A stretch of DNA of 16,789 nucleotides, taken from contig CAWUIN010000064.1 in assembly GCA_963922535.1 (NCBI GenBank), positions 1 to 16,789 on the forward strand. The letters are read 5' to 3'. Positions 6,794 to 14,558 of this stretch are shown here, piece by piece. Position 1 is the first letter of the stretch; every line of letters begins with the position of its first letter. The stretch comes from Tectiglobus sp963922535. Its GTDB lineage: Bacteria; Pseudomonadota; Alphaproteobacteria; Rhizobiales; Hyphomicrobiaceae. The notes under the pieces are model-generated. The model saw only the letters and a program-made list of their open reading frames with translations, ran no database searches and was not told the DNA's origin. Position numbers and translations under genes: made by a program.

Positions 6794-6804
6794 TCACACT
6801 GCAT
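6706..6804 (-). CDS. Orphan 32-codon ORF at the place of addA
   Basis: An ATG at 6804 overlaps the addB stop (ATGCAGTGTGA) and has AGGA five bases upstream, the arrangement expected for a translationally coupled next gene. In rhizobia that gene is addA. The frame reads MQCDKGRPSVRIVSFTRTVP and stops after 32 codons, with no similarity I can see to AddA. Possibly the addA initiation site survives while the addA body was replaced at the junction. Confidence 0.3.
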   Translation of the reverse strand: MQCDKGRPSVRIVSFTRTVPMPLLMPRLKIKK

Positions 6805-9800
6805 CACCTTCCTGCTCCTCACCCAGCCACTCGGCGACGCGGGCAAGATGCGCGTAGGGGTCGAAATCGTAGCGGAAATGGGCTCGCCGGGTGGCGATGT
6901 AAGGGGTTGCGGGATCATCGAAGCGGGCAATTAAGGCACCAAGTTCGCGTTCCGTTTCCGAGATAGCGGCCTTCACATTGTCCAGCTTGACCTCGGCAAT
7001 GTTGCCTGGTGGATCGCCCCCTGAGGCGGAAACATAGCGCAGCTGCAAGACCGGCGCTGCTGCGATGCCGGCAAATCCGCCGTGCCCGGCGATCAGGGCT
7101 TCAAGCAGTAATTGCGGAGCGCGGCCCGCCTTGGCGCGCAACACCAGTTCATCCAGACTGGCGCCGGTTTTATAATCCGTGATGGCGAGTCCGTCGGTAC
7201 AGGCATCGATGCGGTCGGCGCGAGCGGTAAGCGTAAACGGCCCGCCCGGCGATGCAAGCACCAGCGCACCGGTGATCTCACCAAAACTGTATCCGCCTGA
7301 GCTGCGCAAAATTGCATCGGCGCTGCCAAACCATTCAGCAAAGCGCTGGAACCTCACAACCCAGAATGCAGCAATCCGGGGATGGCTGCGTAACGCGTCA
7401 AACAGATGCTCCGAGATCGCGGTCAACTCTGCCGCCGGGTCCGCCGGCAGACGGTCGGGAAATTTTTTCAGATAACGCCCCAGAACCTCATGGATAACGC
7501 TGCCTTTCAGGCTTGCATCGGGATCGGCGCCGAGCAGCGGCAGTGGATCGAGGCCGAGAACGTGCCGCGCAAAGATTGTGTAGGGGTTGGCAATGAGGCT
7601 CTCAATACCGCTGACACTCAGCTTACGTGGACGCAGGCGAAGTGGCGGCTTTGGTGCAGGGCACGCGGCGGTGGCATGAAATCTCCCCACATCCCTGAGC
7701 CGTGCCCACGCCAGCCAGGGCCTGGTGGGGGTGAGTGCATTCTCGAGTTCCAGACTGGAGAGAACGGCCCGCAGCCGCAAAATCCAACGCGATGGCACAG
7801 TCGGCGCACCGTCGACCATTTCCGCGCGGGTCATATAAACCTCCTCCGCGCCAAGCAACTGAGCAAAATCATGGGCAGTATAGCCGATCTTTTCCTCCGG
7901 TGACGGCAGTCCCAATTCTGACAGCATCGGCCGGTTGAGCCAGGGCCCGGTGTCGGTTGCCGGTGGCCACGTGCCTTCGTTCAAAGAGCCCAGCACCATG
8001 ACATCCGGCCGCTGCAGGCGGGCTTCGAATTGGCCCCAGATAAAAATGCGCGGATGCCTTGCAACTTGCGGGCGAACAACTTCCTGCGCAACAATAGCAC
8101 GGTAAAAATCCGGATAGTCGGAGGCAGCAATCTTCAACTCGGGCAGCGCCGGATCAATGAAACTGGCAAACAAACGTGCAGCCATCTCGCCTGCCTCGCC
8201 TCGCCAGAGTTCATACTCCTGTTCTTCCTCGGGCTCTTTGCCGCCAGCTTCGGTTTGCCCGGGCAGGCGGGCAAGCCGTTCAGCCACCTCCAGATGCGCT
8301 GTCACGAATGCACGCAATGGAGCTGTGCCGCTAACAGCGAATATCTCATTAAGCGGGCGGTAAGCCTGCCGCAGATCGCGAACAAGCGCGGACATGCCAT
8401 CCCAGTCAGCCTGCTGAAGACGTGCCAGCGCAGCCTCACGACGGCGGCCTTCGTGCACGTCCCGGGCGGCTTTATCCAGTGCTGCCTCAAGGCCGTCGAG
8501 CCCGTGCCCGAAATAGGATGTACGAAAAACCGTAATCTCCAGGGCGCAGGCAGATTTACGCAGATCGGAGGCTGGCCGTCCCAGACGTGTCAAGGGGTGT
8601 TTGAGCAAGGCCATGGTTGCGCCCGGTTCAAAGCCAGCCGCCACGGCATTGATCGCCAACTCCATAAAGGCACCGGGAATGGTTTTGAGGAATGGCCGGC
8701 CGGCCGAATCATCAACATAAATACCCCACGCCTCAAGCCGTGCCACAACACGGCGCGCAAGCACGCGATCAGGCGTGACGAGGGCTGCGGTGCGGCCCGG
8801 CTGGTCGGCCGTCTGACGCAGGATAAGTGCAATGGCTTCGGCTTCATCCTCCGCTGTTGGCGCGGCGAGGTAGGCCACGCCATCAAGCGCGGCATTGGCA
8901 GCCTGGCGTGACAGACGTTCGGGCAAGGTGTGCCATTGGTTGGTTGTGGGAGCTGGCCTTAACGCCTCACGGACAATCCTGGTTCTTGTTGCAATCGGCA
9001 ATCTTCTCGGTGATTTGGCTGATGCTCCTGAAACATTCCCAGCAAGGTCCCGAACGCTTTCGATACGCGCGCCCAGTTGACCGAGCAAACCGAGCATGCC
9101 CCATTGCGGATGTTCCGGATGGTTGGCGACGATGATCTCGGCATCCTCAGCCGTTAAACTTAGATCCAGACCGGGCAGCACAATCGCGCCGCTGGACAAT
9201 TCCGCAACGGCTTTGATCAATTGAGCGGTTGCCGGAACAGACCCTGTGACACCGGCAACAATGACAGGGCCTTTAGGAGGCTGCCGACGCATGCGCTCGG
9301 CTTCTGCGAGAAGTGCGCGATTACGCCGGTCCGCCGGTGAAAGCGTATCGCTGGCGGCTAGATATTGCGGCCACCACAGCGTAATGATCTGTAAAAAATC
9401 GAGCGTTTTCTGCCAATGGTCGGCGTAGTTCTCGGGCACCAGGCTGGCCAGCCGGTCGAGCGCGACGTTTTCTGTTTCGATCATATCCATCAATCTTGCC
9501 AATTCATCGGCAAGTTGTGCGATCTGCGTCGCAGGCTGACCAGGCTGGCTCCCTGGCCTGCCCGCCGACACGAGCGTTTCCCGCCAACGCTGCACCAATT
9601 GCATCAGAACGAGGCGCCGCTCAAGCTGCCCGATTGCCGGGGGAAGCGCCAGATTGCCGAAGCCTTCCGTCTGGCCCGCGATGGCAGAAACAAGCGATGC
9701 TTCTTCCTCGCCTTCTGCAATCGGGCGCAACCGTGGCAGTAAGAGCGCACCGTCGACACCAACGGCACGCAGAAAGGCGCTCTCCAGGGTCCGCACGGCC

Positions 9801-9952
9801 CGTTTTGTCGGCAGCAGGATTGTATAGTCCGACAACGCGAGGCAATCGGGTGCAATCCCGCCATTGTCTGGCAGACGCCCTTGCATGACGGCGCTGATCA
9901 CGACGTCCAAAAACGGCATATCCGGCGCGATAGTGAACAGATTATCCTGCAT
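6794..9952 (-). CDS. addB: AddB subunit of the AddAB double-strand-break repair nuclease
   Basis: 1052 residues, normal for alphaproteobacterial AddB. The N-terminal part (LSDYTILLPTKRAVRTLESA) is the degenerate helicase-like domain without a Walker A motif, as in this group. The C-terminal PD-(D/E)XK (RecB-like) nuclease is complete to the eye: IESLIANPYTIFARHVLGL (about 782), GSVIHEVLGRYL (about 819), LTARADRIDA followed by ITDYKTG (catalytic D and K, about 925), then APQLLLEALI. Clustered cysteines for the iron-sulfur cluster of Firmicutes AddB are not seen. With AddA the complex resects DNA ends for RecA loading. It lies 57 bp after murU; the ATG at 9952 has only a poor ribosome binding site, but upstream residues would not fit. 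The expected addA does not follow. Confidence 0.95.
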   Translation of the reverse strand: MQDNLFTIAPDMPFLDVVISAVMQGRLPDNGGIAPDCLALSDYTILLPTKRAVRTLESAFLRAVGVDGALLLPRLRPIAEGEEEASLVSAIAGQTEGFGNLALPPAIGQLERRLVLMQLVQRWRETLVSAGRPGSQPGQPATQIAQLADELARLMDMIETENVALDRLASLVPENYADHWQKTLDFLQIITLWWPQYLAASDTLSPADRRNRALLAEAERMRRQPPKGPVIVAGVTGSVPATAQLIKAVAELSSGAIVLPGLDLSLTAEDAEIIVANHPEHPQWGMLGLLGQLGARIESVRDLAGNVSGASAKSPRRLPIATRTRIVREALRPAPTTNQWHTLPERLSRQAANAALDGVAYLAAPTAEDEAEAIALILRQTADQPGRTAALVTPDRVLARRVVARLEAWGIYVDDSAGRPFLKTIPGAFMELAINAVAAGFEPGATMALLKHPLTRLGRPASDLRKSACALEITVFRTSYFGHGLDGLEAALDKAARDVHEGRRREAALARLQQADWDGMSALVRDLRQAYRPLNEIFAVSGTAPLRAFVTAHLEVAERLARLPGQTEAGGKEPEEEQEYELWRGEAGEMAARLFASFIDPALPELKIAASDYPDFYRAIVAQEVVRPQVARHPRIFIWGQFEARLQRPDVMVLGSLNEGTWPPATDTGPWLNRPMLSELGLPSPEEKIGYTAHDFAQLLGAEEVYMTRAEMVDGAPTVPSRWILRLRAVLSSLELENALTPTRPWLAWARLRDVGRFHATAACPAPKPPLRLRPRKLSVSGIESLIANPYTIFARHVLGLDPLPLLGADPDASLKGSVIHEVLGRYLKKFPDRLPADPAAELTAISEHLFDALRSHPRIAAFWVVRFQRFAEWFGSADAILRSSGGYSFGEITGALVLASPGGPFTLTARADRIDACTDGLAITDYKTGASLDELVLRAKAGRAPQLLLEALIAGHGGFAGIAAAPVLQLRYVSASGGDPPGNIAEVKLDNVKAAISETERELGALIARFDDPATPYIATRRAHFRYDFDPYAHLARVAEWLGEEQEGDAV

Positions 9953-10009
9953 TTTTTAATGTTGCCGTGTTGAAAACTTCAAACCATCGGGATGAAGATC
10001 AAAGATCCT

Positions 10010-10765
10010 TCACGAAGAAGGTCTTTTCATTATAGCCTGCTCTGCTTCTGCGAGCGCTTCCGGCGTGCCAACGTGCATCCAAAGGCCATCGAGAGCGATG
10101 CCAAAAAGGCGCTCGCGTGCAATTGCTCTGTCCCACAGCAAATTGAGCGAAAATGGCCCTTCAGGCGCACCCTCAAACATCCGCGGATGGGCAATTGACA
10201 CGCCGGCGTAAACGAAAGGCGCACTACCCTGCGCCGCCCGCCGCTGCAGCCGTTTGGCGCCCTTGCGAAAAGAGTACAAAAACCCATTGGGCAGCATTTT
10301 AAAATCGCCGCGGCCGGTGAACCCGATACTCTCTTGTTCTGCAGCAAGCAGCATCAGGCAGTCCATACGCTGCGGCTCCCAGGCTTCAATGAGCCTTGCG
10401 AGATTTGACGTGCGGTCCTCAAGCCAAACCGAATCAGAATTATGGATGAGAAATGATTTGCCACCAAAGCGCGGCAGCGCACGCATAATACCGCCGCCTG
10501 TATCGAGCAATGCATCGCGCTCGTCTGAAATGTGAATGACTGGGTTGCTTCGCGCCGCCAGTGCTGCCTCAATCATGGCGGCATGGTAATGGACGTTGAC
10601 AACCGCGGAGGAAATTCCAGCCTCAGCAATGCGATCCAGAACGTGGTCGAGCAGCGTTTTCTGGTTGAGAACCACCAGAGGTTTAGGGCGCTCTAGCGTT
10701 AGCGGCCGCATGCGCATTCCCAGCCCCGCCGCCAGCACCATTGCTATGTCGATTTGCTCACTCAT
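10010..10765 (-). CDS. murU: MurNAc-1-phosphate uridylyltransferase (MurU-type nucleotidyltransferase)
   Basis: 251 residues. The N-terminus has the sugar-nucleotidyltransferase signature AMVLAAGLGMRMRPLT plus RPKPLVVL (residues 8-32), where the Gly-rich loop and Lys bind the nucleotide. DTGGGI lies near residue 89, and GLWMHVGTPEAL near the C-terminus is also conserved. Members located after an AmgK-type kinase act as MurU, joining UTP and MurNAc-1-phosphate to give UDP-MurNAc in cytosolic cell-wall recycling that bypasses MurA/MurB and hence fosfomycin. It starts 51 bp after the kinase gene and is followed by addB, so it is probably in one operon. A GlcNAc-1-P or other hexose-1-P nucleotidyltransferase role cannot be excluded from sequence alone. 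Confidence 0.85.
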   Translation of the reverse strand: MSEQIDIAMVLAAGLGMRMRPLTLERPKPLVVLNQKTLLDHVLDRIAEAGISSAVVNVHYHAAMIEAALAARSNPVIHISDERDALLDTGGGIMRALPRFGGKSFLIHNSDSVWLEDRTSNLARLIEAWEPQRMDCLMLLAAEQESIGFTGRGDFKMLPNGFLYSFRKGAKRLQRRAAQGSAPFVYAGVSIAHPRMFEGAPEGPFSLNLLWDRAIARERLFGIALDGLWMHVGTPEALAEAEQAIMKRPSS

Positions 10766-10816
10766 GCCTTTTTTCGTTTGGTTTGCAATTTCAGATTAAA
10801 GGTGGTGGCATCGCTG

Positions 10817-12364
10817 TCATTCGCCGTTCTCGAGTACGTTTGGCAGATGAACTGCAAACCACGCACGTATCTCCTGCAATTCAGGATGCCCAAGGCATCT
10901 TTGCAGATAACTGCATAAGCGCGGAATATGACGGAGATATTGAGATTTGCCATCCCGCTTTGCCAGACGGGCAAAAATGCCTAATATCTTTGTATTGCGT
11001 TGCGCGCCGAAAAACGCGTAGGCATGCTGAAAGCCACCTTCGTCGAAGTCAGGATCTGCAGACTTGATGCTGGCCAGATAATAGTCAAGAAGCTGCTGCT
11101 CTGTCTTTTCCGGAACGTCCAGACGGGCATCCTGCAGGAGCGAGACGACATCGTAAGCGCGATGGCCCACAACAGCGTCCTGATAATCAATGATGCCAAT
11201 ACAGGCAGCTCCTTCCCGGTCAGGCAGCCAGATCAGATTTGGCGAATGGAAATCCCGCAAGATCCAAGACGACTGGCGTTCTAAAAGTGCCGACTGACAA
11301 CGCCAGACAGCCAGAAAACTTGCCCGTTCATCGTCTGTTACGGGCTGCCCTTTGCAAAACGGCACATACCAATCGAGCAGCAGCTCGATTTCGATCTCTA
11401 TCGTGGCCTGATCAAATCTTGGCATTATGTGTGCGCAGGCATGCCCTTCAACGGCAAAAGGCGGGTCATGCTTGGCCAGCCGCACCAGCACATCGAGAGC
11501 ACGGCGATAAAGCGGCTCAATATCGTGGCCGTTCGCGATCAAATCGCCGAACACTCTGGCGCCAAGGTCCTCGATAACAGCCAATCCGCTCTCGGCATCG
11601 AGCGCATGGGTCGCCGGCACACTGTAGCCGTGCCGTTCAAGCTGCGCACCGATCGCAATGAAGGGGCGGATATCTTCAGCCAAATGCGCAATGCGGCTGT
11701 AAGGCAGGCCATTGCGGATGAGCGGGCCATCGGGCTGGCGTGGCGAATCCATTAAGATAACGTCACGTCCAGGCATTTGCAGCCGCGCATAGCTGCGTGC
11801 CGAAGCGTCACCCTGCATATACCAAATCTGGATTTCGTCATCAGCCAGGCCTTGTTGGCTGAACCATGAGCGCAGGAAAAACCAGATTTCCATGGCGCGC
11901 GTCATGCGCGCGGCGGCAGCCCCGTCGGCAGTGAGTTCGACAGTACGGCCATCGACCTCGCCAAACCGGATGTCACCCAGCTCAATTTCAATGCGCTGCG
12001 CAGGTAAAGCCGCCGCGGCCCTATCCGGCCACTCGATAATGGAGACGACCTCATCCAGATCGTCTGTCAATCCAAGCTCCACGAGTTCGTCTGCGTGCGC
12101 CAGGCGATAAAAATCGTAATGGCGCACTTCAAAACGTTGCGTCACGTAGTTCTGCGCAAGCGAATAGGTCGGACTTGGCACGTCCAGTTTGCCATCGCCG
12201 GCAATGGCCCTGATCATTTCTCTGGCCAGCGTTGTCTTACCAGCACCAAGATCGCCGTTGAGCGCCACGACATCTCCAGCGCGCAGCTTGAGGCTGAGCA
12301 CCTGAGCGAAAAGCCGCGTCTCGGACGCAGAGGAGAGTTCTATCGTGCAACAATAAGGCTTCAT
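10817..12364 (-). CDS. tsaE: TsaE-AmgK fusion: t6A ATPase plus cell-wall sugar kinase
   Basis: 515 residues with two domains. Residues 1-150 are TsaE, the ATPase of the tRNA N6-threonylcarbamoyladenosine complex: Walker A GDLGAGKTT (Lys43), VPSPTYSL (62-69), HYDFYRL (82-88) and IIEWPDR (109-115). Residues about 160-515 are an aminoglycoside-phosphotransferase-like kinase of the AmgK type, which phosphorylates MurNAc/GlcNAc at the anomeric carbon: GDASARSY loop (185-192), LRDFHSPNLIWL with catalytic Asp371 and Asn376, and the metal-binding IDYQDA (Asp393). Such TsaE-kinase fusions are common in Alphaproteobacteria, and murU following it supports the AmgK assignment. The start at 12364 lacks a strong ribosome binding site but fits the TsaE N-terminus. 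Both domains look intact. Confidence 0.9.
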   Translation of the reverse strand: MKPYCCTIELSSASETRLFAQVLSLKLRAGDVVALNGDLGAGKTTLAREMIRAIAGDGKLDVPSPTYSLAQNYVTQRFEVRHYDFYRLAHADELVELGLTDDLDEVVSIIEWPDRAAAALPAQRIEIELGDIRFGEVDGRTVELTADGAAAARMTRAMEIWFFLRSWFSQQGLADDEIQIWYMQGDASARSYARLQMPGRDVILMDSPRQPDGPLIRNGLPYSRIAHLAEDIRPFIAIGAQLERHGYSVPATHALDAESGLAVIEDLGARVFGDLIANGHDIEPLYRRALDVLVRLAKHDPPFAVEGHACAHIMPRFDQATIEIEIELLLDWYVPFCKGQPVTDDERASFLAVWRCQSALLERQSSWILRDFHSPNLIWLPDREGAACIGIIDYQDAVVGHRAYDVVSLLQDARLDVPEKTEQQLLDYYLASIKSADPDFDEGGFQHAYAFFGAQRNTKILGIFARLAKRDGKSQYLRHIPRLCSYLQRCLGHPELQEIRAWFAVHLPNVLENGE

Positions 12365-12462
12365 GGCCTGTGAGTATCCATCTTATCGTTGCGACGGACG
12401 TGCTGGATGTCCATGGCGTGGCCTGCCTCCCAAAAAAGTAATCAAGCCAGTGTAGACGAGAC

Positions 12463-12495
12463 TTTGTTCTTCTAAAGTTTAAAGACGAGAACAAA
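12463..12495. repeat. 8-bp inverted repeat between uppP and tsaE-amgK
   Basis: TTTGTTCT (12463-12470) and its exact complement AGAACAAA (12488-12495) flank a 17-bp AT-rich spacer. It sits about 100 bp upstream of the tsaE start and 72 bp beyond the uppP stop. No T-run follows on the minus strand, so it may be an operator or a leader hairpin rather than a terminator. The remainder of the 202-bp gap holds no gene I can support. Confidence 0.4.
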
Positions 12496-12566
12496 AGCTG
12501 CATGACAGCCGTTTTACGGAACAACGGATTGCTGGCATCCAGAAGGAGTATGAGAACTGAATTGCC

Positions 12567-13364
12567 TCACCCAATGGTGTAAAGGCCAATAATTCCGGCT
12601 ATTCCAACAGCAATACGCCACCACGCAAACAAGCCGAAACCATAGCGGCTGACATAATCGAGAAGATATCTTACGACTGCCACGGCAACGATAAACGACA
12701 CGACAAATCCAATGGCGATACCGGCTATCGCATCAGGCTGAAGTATCGACCAATTTTTATAAAGATCGTAAGTGAAGGCTCCGGCCATCGTTGGCATAGC
12801 GAGAAAGAAACTGAACTCCGCAGCTGACCGTTTGTCAGTTCCCATCAACAAGGCACCGACTATTGTTGCCCCTGACCGCGATACACCAGGGATCATGGCA
12901 AGGCACTGCCAAACACCAATTTTGAAAGCCAGATAGGGCGGATAATCCATAACATCAGAATAAATTGGTTCAAACTTCATACGATCCACAATCAGAAGGA
13001 TCACACCGCCAACAATCAAAGAGACACATATCAGAATTGGTGTCTCAAAAAGTACTGATTTTATAAATCCGTGTGCCATGACGCCGACCACCGCTGCCGG
13101 CAGAAATGCCAGCAGAATGCTGAATACAAATCGTCGGGTGCGTGCATCGTTTGGGAGATCGATGAGAATTTTCAGAAGTTTGCCAAAGTAGACCGCCAGA
13201 ACAGCAAGAATCGCTCCAAGCTGGATGAGAACTTCAAAGGTCTTGCCTGGTGAGTCGAATCTCAGGAAATGCCCTGCAAGCAATAAATGACCGGTTGAAG
13301 AAACCGGAATAAATTCTGTCAGTCCCTCGATAAACCCAAGCAGAATAACTTGCCATGTTGGCAT
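12567..13364 (-). CDS. uppP: Undecaprenyl-diphosphatase (UppP/BacA)
   Basis: 265 residues, a polytopic inner-membrane protein of the BacA family. It removes a phosphate from undecaprenyl diphosphate to regenerate the lipid carrier for peptidoglycan and other envelope polymers, and high dosage gives bacitracin resistance. Visible motifs are EGLTEFIPVSSTGH (Glu13, Glu17, His26, corresponding to E. coli Glu17, Glu21, His30) and IPGVSRSGAT with catalytic Arg163. At least seven hydrophobic segments are evident. A GGGGG run about 8 bases before the ATG at 13364 can serve as the ribosome binding site. It sits upstream of the MurNAc-recycling genes on the same strand, a shared precursor theme. Its base composition seems more AT-rich than tsaE-amgK or addB by eye. 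Confidence 0.95.
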   Translation of the reverse strand: MPTWQVILLGFIEGLTEFIPVSSTGHLLLAGHFLRFDSPGKTFEVLIQLGAILAVLAVYFGKLLKILIDLPNDARTRRFVFSILLAFLPAAVVGVMAHGFIKSVLFETPILICVSLIVGGVILLIVDRMKFEPIYSDVMDYPPYLAFKIGVWQCLAMIPGVSRSGATIVGALLMGTDKRSAAEFSFFLAMPTMAGAFTYDLYKNWSILQPDAIAGIAIGFVVSFIVAVAVVRYLLDYVSRYGFGLFAWWRIAVGIAGIIGLYTIG

Positions 13365-13575
13365 TTTCTAACCCCCACTTACGGTCGGAAAGCTGAGCGC
13401 TGAACTCGACCTCTTGCCCGCCGTCCTTGTAAACAGCCAGGCGGCTGACTGACTTTTCGGTTTGGCCGCAGTCATAATAGATGGCTTTTGCCCCACGCAA
13501 CATCATACGCAGGTCACGGCGAGTTATCAGAACTCCGGCTTGAGTATCCAAACCAGGACTTGGCAGACTTGGCAA
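13234..13575 (-). CDS. Unrecognised ORF running into the uppP start
   Basis: 113 codons from a TTG at 13575, overlapping the first 131 bases of uppP in another frame. The non-overlapping part encodes plausible protein, e.g. LITRRDLRMMLRGAKAIYYD, then CGQTEKSVSRLAVYKDGGQE and VEFSAQLSDRKWG. The part inside uppP is out-of-frame read-through. The frame is open further upstream to a TAA near 13636. No ribosome binding site is convincing. It may be the 5' portion of a gene truncated where uppP begins, or chance; I cannot name a family. Confidence 0.3.
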   Translation of the reverse strand: MPSLPSPGLDTQAGVLITRRDLRMMLRGAKAIYYDCGQTEKSVSRLAVYKDGGQEVEFSAQLSDRKWGLENANMASYSAWVYRGTDRIYSGFFNRSFIACRAFPEIRLTRQDL

Positions 13576-13714
13576 GCCTGACAGACACAGCGGGATTTCG
13601 GATGTGAAAAACGAGGGACACCCTAAGCGGATTTTTTACGGTAAAGTTTGTGCGGTGCTTTGAAACATCAGCATAACGGTGGGCATGGACGGATCGTCAA
13701 TCGATGTCTGCCGT

Positions 13715-14362
13715 TTATGACATTGCGACCTTGCATTCTTCGTCCGGTGGCAATGGGTCGCACTGTGTAGTTTTCACGCATTCCTTGAGCGCTGCCTGCA
13801 GCTGCTCCGTTATAATTCCAGTAACCGCGCCGATGTAATGACCGCTAGCCTGCAGGCCACACTGATAGAGCTTGACCATGCGCGCCCCACCAAGCCGCAT
13901 TGCTCTGTCGTAGTCACGCAGAGCGGCTTCCGGTTGGTTCATCCACTGGCGGACATGGGCGCGTGTATCGTAAGCGTGCGGGCTGTTGGGGTCGAGTTCC
14001 AGAGACCTTTCAACATCGGGTCTGGCTTCCTCAACCCGGCCCAGCTTGAACAGCGCCCAGGCGCGATTATTCAACGCGACCGGATAATCGGGAATAATCG
14101 CCAGCGCTTGATCGTAATCTCGAATAGATTCCTCATAGCGGCCGATGATGGAAAGCCCGAGCGCGCGCGTTGCAAAAGCCATGGAGCGTGTTGCCGGTTC
14201 CAGGTTTGGGAGCTGCAGCAACTCCGTGCACCCCTGGATACGCCGCATGGCGTCGTTTGCAAAGCAATCGTGGTTGGACAGTGCGTCCGCTTTTGCAGGT
14301 CCGGCCACCGCCAGAACAAGAAAAGGTGCCAGAACACAGACTAAAAAATAAGGCTGCTTCAT
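13715..14362 (-). CDS. Exported tetratricopeptide-repeat protein
   Basis: 215 residues from the ATG at 14362, chosen because GGAGA lies 5 bases upstream and a signal peptide starts there (MKQPYFLVCVLAPFLVLAVA, then GPAKADA, cleavage expected near residue 25). Upstream in-frame starts add a non-signal extension. Residues about 60-160 contain three TPR-type units: RSMAFATRALGLSIIGRYEE, YPVALNNRAWALFKLGRVEE and SPHAYDTRAHVRQWMNQPEA, each followed by an (A/S)-hydrophobic acidic helix. Cysteines at 33, 45, 168, 195, 201 and 210 could form periplasmic disulfides. TPRs mediate protein-protein contacts; partner and role are unknown. It stands alone between typA and uppP on the same strand. Confidence 0.85.
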   Translation of the reverse strand: MKQPYFLVCVLAPFLVLAVAGPAKADALSNHDCFANDAMRRIQGCTELLQLPNLEPATRSMAFATRALGLSIIGRYEESIRDYDQALAIIPDYPVALNNRAWALFKLGRVEEARPDVERSLELDPNSPHAYDTRAHVRQWMNQPEAALRDYDRAMRLGGARMVKLYQCGLQASGHYIGAVTGIITEQLQAALKECVKTTQCDPLPPDEECKVAMS

Positions 14363-14558
14363 GTAAGTCTCCAATTGTTTCTCGTGGAGATAGACAAAGC
14401 CTGTTGTCCAATCTGTCCAACAAATGCGGTTTGGTTTAGCCAACCAAGGATAAAACTCCCATACACATGATGTGTTCTTATCGGATGATTATGCAAACCT
14501 TTAGGCCGCACTTTTTATGTGAAGTTTTTAACATGAAACTTTCAGGCTCCTTGGGCAT

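Noticed and set aside
8030..8911. 293-codon open frame on the plus strand
   Set aside because: Antisense to addB; the translation is low-complexity shadow sequence without a family motif.
10762..10974. Frame on the minus strand ending with an ATGA overlap on the murU start
   Set aside because: The overlap looks like coupling, but this frame is out of phase with the intact AmgK C-terminus, which already ends naturally at 10817.
14522..14541. Stem after typA as a terminator
   Set aside because: Only a 6-bp AT-rich stem with an 8-base loop and no T-run on the typA strand.
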